The notes under the pieces were generated by a model, which worked only from the letters and a program-made list of their open reading frames with translations, was not told the DNA's origin and searched no databases. Made by a program: the position numbers and the translations under genes. 64,000 nucleotides of DNA from NCBI RefSeq assembly GCF_900105585.1, contig NZ_FNRT01000001.1:1-64000 (forward strand), given 5' to 3'. Positions 32,636 to 43,461 of this stretch are shown piece after piece. How positions within the stretch are numbered: the first letter of the stretch is position 1; every line of letters begins with the position of its first letter. The stretch is from Nocardioides exalbidus (GTDB taxonomy: Bacteria > Actinomycetota > Actinomycetes > Propionibacteriales > Nocardioidaceae).

Positions 32636-34231
32636 TCAGGACAGGTTGACCGCGCGCACCGAGGCGGCCTGCATGGCCGACTCGATCTCGGCGAGGGTGT
32701 CGGCCGGGATGGCCGAGTCGACGCTCAGCGCGACGAGCGCGGCACCGCCCTGCTCCTGGCGCGAGACCTGCATGCCGGCGATGTTGACCGACGCGTCGCC
32801 GAGGATCCCACCGATGACGCCGACCATGCCGGGACGGTCCTCGTAGGTGAGGAAGGCGAGGTGGGTGGCGGGCTCGAGGTCGACGTCGAAGCCGTTGACC
32901 TCGACGAGCCGCTCCTTCTGCGCGAGCCCGACGAGCGTGCCGCTGACCGAGACCTGGGTGCCGTCGGCGAGGGTGCCCCGCAGCGTGATCAGGTTGCGGT
33001 GGTCGGGGCTCTCGGCCTCGGTCAGGAGGCGCACCTCGGTGCCGCGCTCGGCCGCCAGCAGCGGTGCGTTCACGTAGGAGACCTGCTCCTCGACGATGTC
33101 GGCGAAGACGCCCTTCAGCGCGGCCAGCTCGAGCACCTTGACGTCGTACTCCGTGATCTCGCCGCGCACCTCCACGTCGAGCTGCTGGGCGGTCTCGCCG
33201 GCGAGGGCGGTGAAGACGCGGCCGAGCTTCTCGGTGAGCGGGATGCCGGGGCGCACGTCCTCGGCGATGACGCCGCCCTGGACGTTGACGGCGTCGGGCA
33301 CGAGCTCACCGCTGAGGGCCAGGCGGACCGACTTCGCGACCGCGATGCCGGCCTTCTCCTGGGCCTCGTCGGTCGAGGCGCCGAGGTGCGGGGTGGCGAC
33401 GACGTTCTCGAGCTCGAAGAGCGGGCTGTCGGTGCACGGCTCCGACGCGAAGACGTCGAGGCCCGCGGCCGCGATCTGGCCGGTCTTGAGCGCGTCGTAG
33501 AGGGCGGCCTCGTCGACGATGCCGCCGCGCGCGGCGTTGACGAGGACCAGGCTCTGCTTGGCCCGGGCGAGCTGGTCGGCGCCGATCAGGCCGACGGTCT
33601 CGGGCGTCTTGGGGAGGTGGACGCTCATGAAGTCCGACTCCGCGAGGAGGGTGTCGAGGTCGACGAGGCGCACGCCCATCTGCGCGGCGCGGCCGGCCTG
33701 GACGTAGGGGTCGTAGGCGATGACCTTCATGCCGAAGGCGCTCAGCCGCTGCGCGACCAGCACGCCGATGCGGCCGAGGCCGACGATGCCGACGGTCTTC
33801 TCGTAGAGCTCGATGCCGGTGTACTTCGACCGCTTCCACTCCCCGCCCCGCAGCGCGGCGTGGGCCGGGCTGATGTGGCGGGCCGCGGCGAGCATCAGGG
33901 CGACGGCGAGCTCGGCGGCGCTGACGATGTTGGAGGTCGGCGCGTTCACGACCATGACGCCGGCCTGGGTGGAGGCCTTCACGTCGACGTTGTCGAGGCC
34001 GACCCCCGCGCGGGCGACGACCTTCAGCCGGGACGCGGCGGCGAGCGCCTCGGCGTCGACCTTGGTCGCGGAGCGGACCAGGATCGCGTCGACGTCGGCG
34101 ATCGCGGGGATCAGCTCGGCGCGGTCGGCGCCGTTGCAGTGCCGGATCTCGAAGTCCGGGCCGAGCGCCTCGATCGTGGCGGGGCTCAGCTCTTCGGCGA
34201 TGAGCACGACAGGCTTGACGGGTGCGTTCAC
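32636..34231 (-). CDS. serA: D-3-phosphoglycerate dehydrogenase
   Basis: First step of serine synthesis, 531 aa, the long type I form of actinobacteria. The NAD-binding GLGRIGVLVAQRL follows the substrate region (RSATKVDAEAL, GVGLDNVDV). The catalytic His is in VVATPHLGASTDEAQEKAG. An allosteric substrate-binding domain (about residues 310-450) and a C-terminal ACT domain (RPGMVGVIGGILGDASVNIAGMQVSRQ) allow serine feedback. The GTG at 34231 is chosen from homology, with GAGGA 9 nt upstream; the frame is open far upstream. Confidence 0.95.
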   Translation of the reverse strand: MNAPVKPVVLIAEELSPATIEALGPDFEIRHCNGADRAELIPAIADVDAILVRSATKVDAEALAAASRLKVVARAGVGLDNVDVKASTQAGVMVVNAPTSNIVSAAELAVALMLAAARHISPAHAALRGGEWKRSKYTGIELYEKTVGIVGLGRIGVLVAQRLSAFGMKVIAYDPYVQAGRAAQMGVRLVDLDTLLAESDFMSVHLPKTPETVGLIGADQLARAKQSLVLVNAARGGIVDEAALYDALKTGQIAAAGLDVFASEPCTDSPLFELENVVATPHLGASTDEAQEKAGIAVAKSVRLALSGELVPDAVNVQGGVIAEDVRPGIPLTEKLGRVFTALAGETAQQLDVEVRGEITEYDVKVLELAALKGVFADIVEEQVSYVNAPLLAAERGTEVRLLTEAESPDHRNLITLRGTLADGTQVSVSGTLVGLAQKERLVEVNGFDVDLEPATHLAFLTYEDRPGMVGVIGGILGDASVNIAGMQVSRQEQGGAALVALSVDSAIPADTLAEIESAMQAASVRAVNLS

Positions 34232-34348
34232 AGCGGGGTCCTCGAGAGTGGAGAGAGTGTGTCCGGGACTGCACGACGCTGTGCACGCGTCACGATACCC
34301 GCGACGCCCCGCAGGGTCACAGGCTCCCCACATGTCGGACCCCACGCC

Positions 34349-34354
34349 TAGCCT
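34349..34354 (+). promoter_or_regulatory. -10 hexamer of the YdeI-like gene
   Basis: TAGCCT, 6 nt before the ATG at 34361. Confidence 0.6.
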
Positions 34355-34360
34355 GAGGGG

Positions 34361-34936
34361 ATGGGCGCGATGGACGACGCGGAGCGGCTCGAGCCGGGGA
34401 CGATCGAGGAGTGGAGCGCGTGGCTCCACGAGCACCACGCCCAGCCGACCGGCGTGTTCCTGGTGACCCCCCGCCGGGCGGCCGACCGGCCGTTCTCCTA
34501 CGAGGAGTCGGTGCTCGAGGCGCTGCGCTACGGCTGGGTCGACTCCACGGTGAAGCCGGTCGACGAGTCCCGCACGATGATGTGGTTCGCCCCACGCCGC
34601 AGGGGCAGCATGTGGACCCGCATCAACAAGGGCCGCATCGCCCGCCTCGAGGAGGCGGGACTGATGCAGCCGGCCGGTGTCGCCGCCGTCGAGGTGGCGA
34701 AGCAGACGGGCATGTGGACCCTCATGGACGACGTCGAGGACCTGGTCGTGCCGGACGACCTCGCCGCCGCGTTCGACGCGAACCCGGGGGCACGCGAGCA
34801 CTGGGACTCGTGGTCACCGTCGGCCCGCAAGATGATCCTGACGTGGATCGTGCTGGCCAAGCGGCCCGAGACACGGGACGCGCGGATCACGACCACCGCC
34901 CGGAAGGCTGCTCAGGGGGTCAAGTCGCAGCCGTGA
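34361..34936 (+). CDS. YdeI/OmpD-associated family protein
   Basis: A 191-aa soluble protein of the YdeI family. TIEEWSAWLHEHHAQPTGVFLV, SYEESVLEALRYGWVDSTVKP, FAPRRRGSMWTRINKGRI and the C-terminal SPSARKMILTWIVLAKRPETR are its conserved blocks. Homologues are called bacteriocin-protection or OmpD-associated, but the biochemical role is unknown. Start choice: TAGCCT lies 6 nt before ATG 34361, favouring a leaderless start there; ATG 34370 has GAGGGG at normal ribosome-site distance and is the alternative. Confidence 0.88.
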   Translation: MGAMDDAERLEPGTIEEWSAWLHEHHAQPTGVFLVTPRRAADRPFSYEESVLEALRYGWVDSTVKPVDESRTMMWFAPRRRGSMWTRINKGRIARLEEAGLMQPAGVAAVEVAKQTGMWTLMDDVEDLVVPDDLAAAFDANPGAREHWDSWSPSARKMILTWIVLAKRPETRDARITTTARKAAQGVKSQP

Positions 34937-34946
34937 GCGGCGCGCC

Positions 34947-35660
34947 TCAGATGGCGCAGCCGTCGGGACCGCAGGCCTCGCCGGCGTCACCGGTCGCAAG
35001 CACCTCGATCTTCGGGTGCGACGCCGACCACGCCTTCTCGAGGACCTGGCTGAACACCTCGGTCGGCTGGGCTCCGGAGACGCCGTACTTCTCGTCGATG
35101 ACGAAGAACGGGACGCCCGTCGCGCCGTAGGCCTGCGCCTGCTCCACGTCGGCGTGCACGTCCTGGGTGAACTCGGTGCCGGCGAGCACCTCGTCGACGC
35201 GTGCGCCGTCGAGCCCGGCGGCGACCGCGAGCTCGCGCAGCACCGCGTGGTCGGCGACGTTGCGCGCCTCGGTGAAGTACGCCTTCAGCAGCGCCTCCTT
35301 CACCCGGCCCTGCAGCTCGTTGCCGCCCTGCTCGTGCGCGAGGTGGATGACGCGGTGGGCGTCGACGGTGTTGAGGTGGAGGGTCTCGGAGAGCCGGTAG
35401 ACCAGGCCCTCCTCGGCCGCGACGGCCTCGACGCGGTCCTGCATCTGCTTCGCGCCGTCGGGCGACTGGCCGTACTTGCGGGCCAGCATGGCCGTGGTGT
35501 TCTCCGTCGGCACGGCCGGCGCGCCCGGGTCGAGCTGGTAGGAGCGCCAGTGCACCTCCACCTCGTCGGCGTGCGCGAACTCGGCCAGGGCGTTCTCGAT
35601 GCGACGCTTGCCGATGTAGCACCACGGGCAGACGACGTCGGACCAGATCTCGATCTTCAC
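34947..35660 (-). CDS. DsbA family oxidoreductase (FrnE-like)
   Basis: A 237-aa cytoplasmic thioredoxin-fold protein without signal peptide. The active site is CPWCYIGKRRIE (Cys about residues 12 and 15), the substrate-binding helical insert follows, and the cis-Pro loop is GATGVPFFVIDEKYGVSGAQP. The FrnE type is named from polyketide tailoring but is widespread as a thiol oxidoreductase or isomerase. A C-terminal CGPDGCAI adds a second CxxxxC pair. The GTG start lies 38 nt after the NCS1 permease stop, probably one transcript. Confidence 0.9.
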   Translation of the reverse strand: MKIEIWSDVVCPWCYIGKRRIENALAEFAHADEVEVHWRSYQLDPGAPAVPTENTTAMLARKYGQSPDGAKQMQDRVEAVAAEEGLVYRLSETLHLNTVDAHRVIHLAHEQGGNELQGRVKEALLKAYFTEARNVADHAVLRELAVAAGLDGARVDEVLAGTEFTQDVHADVEQAQAYGATGVPFFVIDEKYGVSGAQPTEVFSQVLEKAWSASHPKIEVLATGDAGEACGPDGCAI

Positions 35661-35698
35661 GACCGCACCAACACCGCCGGTCCGCCGGGTGTTCCCGC

Positions 35699-37171
35699 TC
35701 AGGCCTCCTGGCGCGCCACCGTCGTACGCCGGAGCAGGTAGCCGCCGACGAGCCCGATCAGCAGCGCGAAGAGGACGCCCAGGTTGGCGAACGCCCACGC
35801 ACCGTCGCGGCCGCCGAGGCCGAGCGGGCCGAGGAGGTAGCCCTGCCAGTTGTTCCACGAGGCGTCGTCGGAGAACGTGTTGATGACCAGGCCCCAGCCG
35901 ACGACCGACGCGGCGACCATCAGCCCGATGGACGACCAGTCGAACGACCCGTAGCGACCCGAGGCGTCGAAGAGGGCCTCGTCGTCGTAGTCGCGCTTGC
36001 GCAGGGCGATGTCGGAGATCATGATCCCGGCCCAGGCGGCGAGCGGGACGCCGAGCGTGATGAGGAAGCTCTGGAACGGCCCGGCGAAGTCCTGGGCCAC
36101 GAAGACGACGTAGAACGTGCCGAGGGTCAGGATCACGCCGTCGACCGCGGCCGCCTGCGGGCGCTTGAGCCGCACGCCGAGCGAGAGCAGGGTCAGCCCC
36201 GAGGAGTAGATGCCGAGCACCGCGCCGCTCACCAGCGACAGGATCGCGGCCAGCAGGAACGGGACGAGGAACCACGTCGGCAGCAGCGTCGCGAGCGTGC
36301 CGATCGGGTCGCCGGCGACACCGTCGAGGATGTCGGTCGACGAGCCGGCCAGCGCGAGGCCGAAGAGCACCAGCACGACCGGCGCGAGCGCGCCGCCCGC
36401 GGTGTTCCAGGCGACGATCGAGGGGCCCGACGCGGTGCGCTTCTGGTAGCGCGACCAGTCGGCGGCGATGTTGATCCAGCCGAGGCCGAAGCCGGTCATC
36501 ACCATGACCAGTGCGCCGATGACGGACTGCAGGGAGCCGGCCGGGATGTCCTGCACCGCGCCCCAGTCGATGTCGTCGAGGGTGAGTGCCATGTAGAGCA
36601 CGGTGACGATGCCCGTGATCCAGGTCAGCACGGACTGCATCCGCATGATGATGTGGTAGCCCGCGACGCTCGCCGACACGATGAGCGCGGCCACCACGAC
36701 CGCGGCGACGACCTTGGTCCCGGTGCCGCCGCCCCAGCCGAGGCGGGTGAAGATCGTCGAGGTGGCGAGCACGGCGAGGATCGCCAGGAACGTCTCCCAG
36801 CCGATGGAGACCAGCCAGGAGATGACGCCCGGCACCTTCTGGCCGTCGACGCCGAACGCCGCCCGGCTGAGCACCATGGTCGGCGCGGAGCCGCGCTTGC
36901 CCGCGATCGCGATGATCCCGCAGAGCAGGAACGACACGACGATGCCGATCACCGACACGACCACGCTCTGCCAGAACGAGATGCCGAAGTAGAGGACGAA
37001 CGAGGCGTAGCTCAGGCCGAAGACCGACACGTTGGCGGCGAACCACGGCCAGAACAGGTCCTGGGGCCGCGCGGTCCGTGCGGACTCCTCGATGATCTCG
37101 ATGCCCGTCGTCTCGACGCCGAGCCGGCGGGTCTGCTCGAGGCCCGAGGACGGGGTCACTGTGTCGCTCAT
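35699..37171 (-). CDS. NCS1 family nucleobase:cation symporter
   Basis: A 490-aa permease with about 12 membrane segments. QDLFWPWFAANVSVFGLSYASFVL (TM1), GTMVLSRAAFGVDG-like APTMVLSRAAFGVDGQKVPG and GFGLGWINIAADWSRYQKR are hallmark cytosine/purine permease blocks. The substrate could be cytosine, a purine, allantoin or a vitamin; no catabolic genes for these lie nearby. ATG 37171 (MSDTVTP) is chosen as the point where homology begins. A -10-like GACGAT sits 6 nt upstream. Confidence 0.88.
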   Translation of the reverse strand: MSDTVTPSSGLEQTRRLGVETTGIEIIEESARTARPQDLFWPWFAANVSVFGLSYASFVLYFGISFWQSVVVSVIGIVVSFLLCGIIAIAGKRGSAPTMVLSRAAFGVDGQKVPGVISWLVSIGWETFLAILAVLATSTIFTRLGWGGGTGTKVVAAVVVAALIVSASVAGYHIIMRMQSVLTWITGIVTVLYMALTLDDIDWGAVQDIPAGSLQSVIGALVMVMTGFGLGWINIAADWSRYQKRTASGPSIVAWNTAGGALAPVVLVLFGLALAGSSTDILDGVAGDPIGTLATLLPTWFLVPFLLAAILSLVSGAVLGIYSSGLTLLSLGVRLKRPQAAAVDGVILTLGTFYVVFVAQDFAGPFQSFLITLGVPLAAWAGIMISDIALRKRDYDDEALFDASGRYGSFDWSSIGLMVAASVVGWGLVINTFSDDASWNNWQGYLLGPLGLGGRDGAWAFANLGVLFALLIGLVGGYLLRRTTVARQEA

Positions 37172-37229
37172 ACGTGAATCGTCGCGCACCTCGGGCCCGG
37201 GAGGAAGCACCGCACGCGTGGCGGACGAC

Positions 37230-38530
37230 TCAGGCGAACAGCGCCTGGCCGACGTGCTCACCCGGGCCGGTGCCGGGCGGCACGGCGAAGAGCGCGGAGC
37301 CGGTGAACTTGAGGTACTCCGCGAGCGCGTCGGTCTTCGACATCACCAGCTGCACGGGGATGAAGTGGGTGTCGGGGTCGCGGACGTAGGCGATGAAGAA
37401 CAGCCCGGCGTCGAGGCCGCCGAGCGCGTTGGAGCCGTCGACGAAGTTGTAGCCGCGACGCAGCATCCGCACGCCGCCGTTCGTGTCCGGGTGGACGACG
37501 CGCACGTGGGAGTCCACCGGGATGACGGGCTGGTCGTTGCTGCCGGGCATCGAGAAGTCGGGCTCGGTCATCTCCTCGCCACCCGAGAGCGGCGCGCCGG
37601 TGCCCTTGGTGCGGCCGATGAAGGACTCCTGGTCGCCGAGCGGCTGCCGGTCCCAGATCTCGATGTTCATGTTGATCCGGCGGGCGACGAGGTAGGAGCC
37701 GCCGACCAGCCAGGCGGCTGCGTCGTCGTCTCCGGACCCGACCCAGACGTGCTGGTCGAGCGCGTCGGCCTCCTCGGCCTTGACGTTGGCCGTGCCGTCC
37801 TTGAAGCCGAAGAGGTTGCGGGGCGTCGACTGGCTCGTCGACGTCGTCGAGGTGCGGCCGAAGCCGAGCTGCGACCAGCGCACCGAGACGGTGCCGAACC
37901 CGATCCGGGCCAGGTTGCGCACCGCGTGCACCGCGACCTGCGGGTCGTCGGCGCACGCCTGGATGCAGAGGTCGCCGCCCGAGCGCTCCGGGTCGAGGAG
38001 GTCACCCGGGAAGTGCGGGAGCTCGCGCAGTGACGCCGGCTGCCGGTCCGCGAGTCCGAACCGGTCCTTGCCGTCGGCGTCGCGGAAGAGCGTGGGCCCG
38101 AACCCGAACGTGATGGTCAGCCCGCTCGCCGGCAGGTCGAGCGCCTCGCCGGTGTCGTCGGGAGGCAGGTTGACGTCGCCGTCGACCGCACCGTTGCCGG
38201 CGGGCTCGCCCGCGGTCATCTGCTCCGCGGCGGTGGTCCACGCCTGCAGCAGCGCGACCAGGTCGTCACGCGAGTCGGTCACGACGTCGAAGGCCGCGAA
38301 GTGCAGCCGGTCCTGCGCCGGGGTGACGATGCCGGCCTGGCGCTCGCCCCGGAAGGCGTACGACGACGAGCGCGCGCCGTCGGCCGCGCTCGGGGTCGCC
38401 GCGTCGGCGGTGGCCCGCCCGGCGACGTACGCCCCCGCCACGCCGGCAGCAGCGACCCCGCCCCCAGCAGCCCGCGTCGGCTGACGCGGCTGCTGGGCTG
38501 CGAGGTCGTGGGCTCGGGCTGCTCGGTCAG
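37230..38530 (-). CDS. efeB: Dye-decolourising peroxidase EfeB, Tat signal in another frame (apparent frameshift)
   Basis: Haem peroxidase that helps oxidise ferrous iron or release haem iron, acting outside the membrane with EfeO and EfeU. The intact frame is 37230-38441 (403 aa). It holds the DyP GFKDGTANV motif with distal Asp (about residues 207-215), the proximal His region SHVRVVHPD, and RRGYNFVDG near the haem. The Tat signal (SRRGLLGAG) lies just upstream but in the next frame. Restoring one base in the G/C run at 38456-38465 joins a TEQPEPTTSQP leader and Tat motif to VAAAGVAGAYVAG. The leader would begin at a CTG (38530) overlapping the efeO stop. A sequencing slip or a real mutation can explain it. 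Confidence 0.85.
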
Positions 38531-39708
38531 GACAGCACCGCCGCGGTGAGCTTCGACAGCGGCTCGGAGAGCGCGTTGACGGCGTCGGAGAGGGCCTTCA
38601 CCTGGTCGGGCGTCAGGTCGTCGTAGGAGACGAAGCCGTCACCACGCTTCTGCTCGTCGAGCAGCGCCTGGAGGTCGTCGAAGCGGGTGGTGAGCTGCTC
38701 GGCGAGGGCGGGGTCCTTCTCCTCGACGATCGGCTTGACGCCCTCGAACCCGACGCGGGCGCCGTCGACGTTGGCCTGGAAGTCGTAGAGGTCGGTGCGC
38801 GACCAGTACTCCTCCTCGCCGGTGACCTTGCCGGTGGCGACCTCCTCGAGCAGGCCGCGCGAGCCGTTGGCGATGCCGTCGACCGTGTAGGTCAGGTCCT
38901 GCACGCGGGAGTCGAGCTCCTCGGTGTTGGCGAGCAGGTCGTCGCCGTAGGTCACGCGCTGCTCGTCGGTGAGCGGGGTGTAGTCCTCGGCGCGCTGGGG
39001 CCAGAGGTCCTTCTCGATGAGGTGCCAGCCGGTCCACTTCTGGCCGGGCTCGAGGTCGGCCTCGCGGGCGTCCATCATCGGGTCGAGGTCACCGAACGAC
39101 TCGGCCACGGTCTCGATGCGCTCCCAGTGAGTGCGCGCGACCGGGTAGAGCGCGCGGGCGGCCTCGTCGTCGCCGGACTCGTAGTGCTCGACGAACTGCC
39201 GGGTCTTCTCGAGCAGCTGGGCCGACTGGTCCTGGACGTAGGCGGCGTAGTTGGTCTGCGCGTCCTCGACGAGCTGGGCCTGGTCCTCGCTCACGGTGAC
39301 GTCCTGGTCGGACTCGGTCACGGTGAAGTCGGCGCGGATGCCCTCGCCGGTCATGCCGGGCTTGCACGCGGTGAAGTACTGGCCGGCGGGCGCGTTGACC
39401 GTCAGCGCGCGGGAGATGCTCGGGCCGACGTTCTCGACCTCGGCGACGATGCGCAGGCCGTCCTCGCCGAGGAGGTAGAACTCGGTGACCTGGTCGCCGG
39501 AGTTCGTGACGTCGAAGGTCAGCGTGCCGGCCGGGGCCTCGCTGGCGGAGAGGGTGCACGCGTCGGCCGAGGAGTCGACGGTCAGCGCGCGCGGGTCGGA
39601 CGTGTCGCCGCCGGTGCTGGCGGAGTCGGCGTTCTCGGTGCACGCGGACAGGAACGGCGACGCGAGCAGCAGCACGGTCACCGGGGCGGCGAGGGTGGTC
39701 TTGCGCAT
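38527..39708 (-). CDS. efeO: Iron uptake lipoprotein EfeO (cupredoxin plus M75)
   Basis: Periplasmic-type component of the EfeUOB iron importer, 393 aa. A lipoprotein signal (LLLASPFLSACTEN, Cys about residue 24) is followed by an N-terminal cupredoxin-like domain (about residues 40-135) that may bind or oxidise iron. A C-terminal imelysin/M75 domain carries the HxxE motif in ARTHWERIETVAESFGDLDP and the GWHLIEKDLWP block. It lies between efeU and efeB in the canonical order. The stop overlaps the start region of efeB. Confidence 0.93.
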   Translation of the reverse strand: MRKTTLAAPVTVLLLASPFLSACTENADSASTGGDTSDPRALTVDSSADACTLSASEAPAGTLTFDVTNSGDQVTEFYLLGEDGLRIVAEVENVGPSISRALTVNAPAGQYFTACKPGMTGEGIRADFTVTESDQDVTVSEDQAQLVEDAQTNYAAYVQDQSAQLLEKTRQFVEHYESGDDEAARALYPVARTHWERIETVAESFGDLDPMMDAREADLEPGQKWTGWHLIEKDLWPQRAEDYTPLTDEQRVTYGDDLLANTEELDSRVQDLTYTVDGIANGSRGLLEEVATGKVTGEEEYWSRTDLYDFQANVDGARVGFEGVKPIVEEKDPALAEQLTTRFDDLQALLDEQKRGDGFVSYDDLTPDQVKALSDAVNALSEPLSKLTAAVLS

Positions 39709-39782
39709 GTGGTGGCTCGTTTTCAGGTGTCGTGGACGAGTGGGCGGTGGGGGCTCGAGGGATCCGGACGGAGGCGACGGCG

Positions 39783-40661
39783 TCAGGCGGCGGGAGCCGA
39801 CGACGCGGGCGCCGGGACCTTCGCGGGCGCCTTCGGGCGGCGACGGATGGTGATGAGGAAGAGGGCCATCACCGGGATGGCGTAGAGCAGCCAGGCGGCG
39901 GCCTCGAGCTTGGTCGTGGCCGGCGAGAAGTTGAAGACGCCCTTGAGGAGCGCGCCGTACCAGCTGTTCGCGTCGATGGTGTCGGAGACGTCGAAGGCGA
40001 GGTCGCCGAGGCCGGGCAGGAAGCGGGCCTCCTGCAGGTCGTGCACGCCGTAGGCCAGCACGCCGGCGGCCACGAGGATCAGGAAGGCCCCGGTCCAGGT
40101 GAAGAACCTGGTGAGGTTGATGCTGACGGCGCCCCGGTAGATCAGGTAGCCGAGCAGCACGGCCGTGGCCAGCCCGAGGGCCGCGCCGGTCAGCGGCTCC
40201 CACGTCGGCGTCGAGATGCCGGTGGCGGCGCGGGTGCCGGCCTGCGTCGCGGCCCACAGGAAGAGGGCGGTCTCGAGGCCCTCGCGACCGACGGCGAGGA
40301 CGGCGACCAGCACGAGCGACCAGCGACCCCCGTCGGCGGCGTCGTCGATCTTGCCGCGGAGCTCACCGCTGAGGCCGCGCGCGGCGCGAGCCATCCAGAA
40401 GATCATCCACGTCACGAACCCGACCGCGACGATCGAGAGGCTGCCGCCGATGAGCTCCTGCGCCTCGAAGGTGAGGCCGCGGGGTCCGTAGGTCAGCGTG
40501 GCGCCGAACGCGAGGCTCACCCCCACGGCCAGCGCGACGCCGGCCCAGATCCGCGGGAGCAGGTGGCGACGGTCGGTCTTGACCAGGTAGGCCACGAGGA
40601 TGCTCACGACCAGGGCCGCCTCCAGCCCCTCGCGCAGCCCGATCAGGTAGTTCGCCAGCAC
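39783..40661 (-). CDS. efeU: Ferrous iron permease EfeU (FTR1 family)
   Basis: High-affinity iron permease, 292 aa with seven hydrophobic segments. The two REXXE iron-transport motifs are intact: REGLE in LIGLREGLEAALVVSIL (residues 10-14) and REGLE in VGREGLETALFLWAA. It is the first gene of efeUOB. The GTG start is preceded by TAGTCT 8 nt upstream and then an IdeR box, so the operon is iron-repressed. Confidence 0.95.
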   Translation of the reverse strand: MLANYLIGLREGLEAALVVSILVAYLVKTDRRHLLPRIWAGVALAVGVSLAFGATLTYGPRGLTFEAQELIGGSLSIVAVGFVTWMIFWMARAARGLSGELRGKIDDAADGGRWSLVLVAVLAVGREGLETALFLWAATQAGTRAATGISTPTWEPLTGAALGLATAVLLGYLIYRGAVSINLTRFFTWTGAFLILVAAGVLAYGVHDLQEARFLPGLGDLAFDVSDTIDANSWYGALLKGVFNFSPATTKLEAAAWLLYAIPVMALFLITIRRRPKAPAKVPAPASSAPAA

Positions 40662-40669
40662 AGATCGGG

Positions 40670-40675
40670 AGACTA
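40670..40675 (-). promoter_or_regulatory. -10 hexamer of efeUOB
   Basis: TAGTCT on the minus strand, 8 nt before the efeU GTG, immediately downstream of the iron box. Confidence 0.55.
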
Positions 40676-40679
40676 CACC

Positions 40680-40698
40680 TAAGGTCAGGCTTGCCTAA
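40680..40698. promoter_or_regulatory. IdeR/DtxR iron box of efeUOB
   Basis: TTAGGCAAGCCTGACCTTA (minus strand) matches the DtxR/IdeR consensus TTAGGTTAGGCTAACCTAA at most positions and lies directly upstream of the efeU -10. Confidence 0.88.
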
Positions 40699-40719
40699 TT
40701 CTTCAGTCTGAGTCGTGGA

Positions 40720-41628
40720 TCACAGGCCGAGCGCCGTCAGCCTCGCGTCGTACTCGTCCTCGATGTCCTCCTCGGGGCGGTCGGACTCCCAGAGCGCCTC
40801 CAGCGCCGCCCTCGTCCCGGCGTCGAGCGCGTCGTAGTCCTCGCGCCACTTCTCCGCGTCCTCGATCCAGTAGCCGACGGACTTGTAGGCCGAGGCGGGC
40901 AGGCCCAGCGCGTGGCGCAGGTGCTTGCGCACGCCGCGCAGCGCCTTGCTCTCCCCCGCCACCCAGACGTAGCCGACGCCGTCGGGCCGGGTCAGCGACT
41001 CGACCACCTCGGGGAGGCGGCTCGGTCCGTGCCCGTTGCCCGACACGATGCGTACGACGTCGGAGTCAGGGTCGAGGCCGGGATGGGTCGGCAGCGGCAC
41101 GTCGGTGTCGGCGTCGGGCAGCTCGAGGACCACGCGGGTGCGCACCTCGACCGGGGTGTTCTCGATGATCCGCGACAGCGCCGGCAGCGCGGCGGCGTCG
41201 GCGGCGAGCACCTGCCAGGAGAGGTCGGCAGGAGCGTCGTACATCGCGGTGGGGCTGTTGAGGCCGACGACGTCGCCGGGCCTCGCGCTCCGCGCCCAGG
41301 TCGACGCGACGCCGCCGTCGTGGACGACGAAGTCGATGGTGACCTCGCCGGCGACCGGGTCGTGGTCGCGCACGGTGTAGGTGCGCAGCAGCGCGAGGTC
41401 GACCTGGCCGAAGTCGAAGACGCCGTCCTCGACGACCGGCAGCCTCGGCTCGGCCTCACCCGCGGGCGGGAACATCACGCGGAGGTACTCGTCACCGACC
41501 CCGGTGCTCTCGAAGTCGGCGAGCCCGGCGCCACCGAGCACGACCCGGCGCAACCAGGGCGCGAGCTCCTCGACGCGGACGACCTCGGCGCGGTGGACGC
41601 GCATCGGGACCTGGGGCAGGGCGGGCAT
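40720..41628 (-). CDS. Siderophore-interacting protein (FAD-dependent ferric reductase)
   Basis: Reduces or releases iron from ferric siderophores, 302 aa, SIP/ViuB family. The FAD-binding barrel (APWLRRVVLGGAGLADFES, then RTYTVRDHDP with the Arg-x-Tyr-Thr flavin motif) is followed by a SIP C-terminal domain (YVWVAGESKALRGVRKHLRHALGLP and KSVGYWIEDAE). ATG 41628 is preferred, with GAAGAGG 5 nt upstream; the longer TTG start at 41673 would fall inside the iron box. No siderophore genes are in the window. Confidence 0.93.
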   Translation of the reverse strand: MPALPQVPMRVHRAEVVRVEELAPWLRRVVLGGAGLADFESTGVGDEYLRVMFPPAGEAEPRLPVVEDGVFDFGQVDLALLRTYTVRDHDPVAGEVTIDFVVHDGGVASTWARSARPGDVVGLNSPTAMYDAPADLSWQVLAADAAALPALSRIIENTPVEVRTRVVLELPDADTDVPLPTHPGLDPDSDVVRIVSGNGHGPSRLPEVVESLTRPDGVGYVWVAGESKALRGVRKHLRHALGLPASAYKSVGYWIEDAEKWREDYDALDAGTRAALEALWESDRPEEDIEDEYDARLTALGL

Positions 41629-41665
41629 CGGGACCTCTTCGATCGGCGGCTCGTCGGGCGACGTG

Positions 41666-41684
41666 TTAGGCAAGCCTAACCTGT
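41666..41684. promoter_or_regulatory. IdeR/DtxR iron box of the SIP gene
   Basis: TTAGGCAAGCCTAACCTGT, a strong match to the IdeR consensus, 38 bp before the SIP ATG. Confidence 0.9.
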
Positions 41685-41697
41685 CGTCGTACGACGA

Positions 41698-41730
41698 CGC
41701 GGCCCTCCCCTGCGTCAGGGGAGGGCCGCG
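41698..41730. terminator. ilvBNC terminator
   Basis: A 13-bp stem (CGCGGCCCTCCCC and its complement) with a 7-nt loop, 28 bp beyond the ilvC stop and upstream of the SIP iron box. Confidence 0.85.
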
Positions 41731-41757
41731 TCGGTCGACCTGCGTGGCGGGTGCCGA

Positions 41758-43461
<1,704 letters not shown>

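Noticed and set aside
35664..35696. AACACC/GGTGTT hairpin between NCS1 permease and DsbA-like gene
   Set aside because: Stem is interrupted and there is no U-run; the two genes are more likely co-transcribed.
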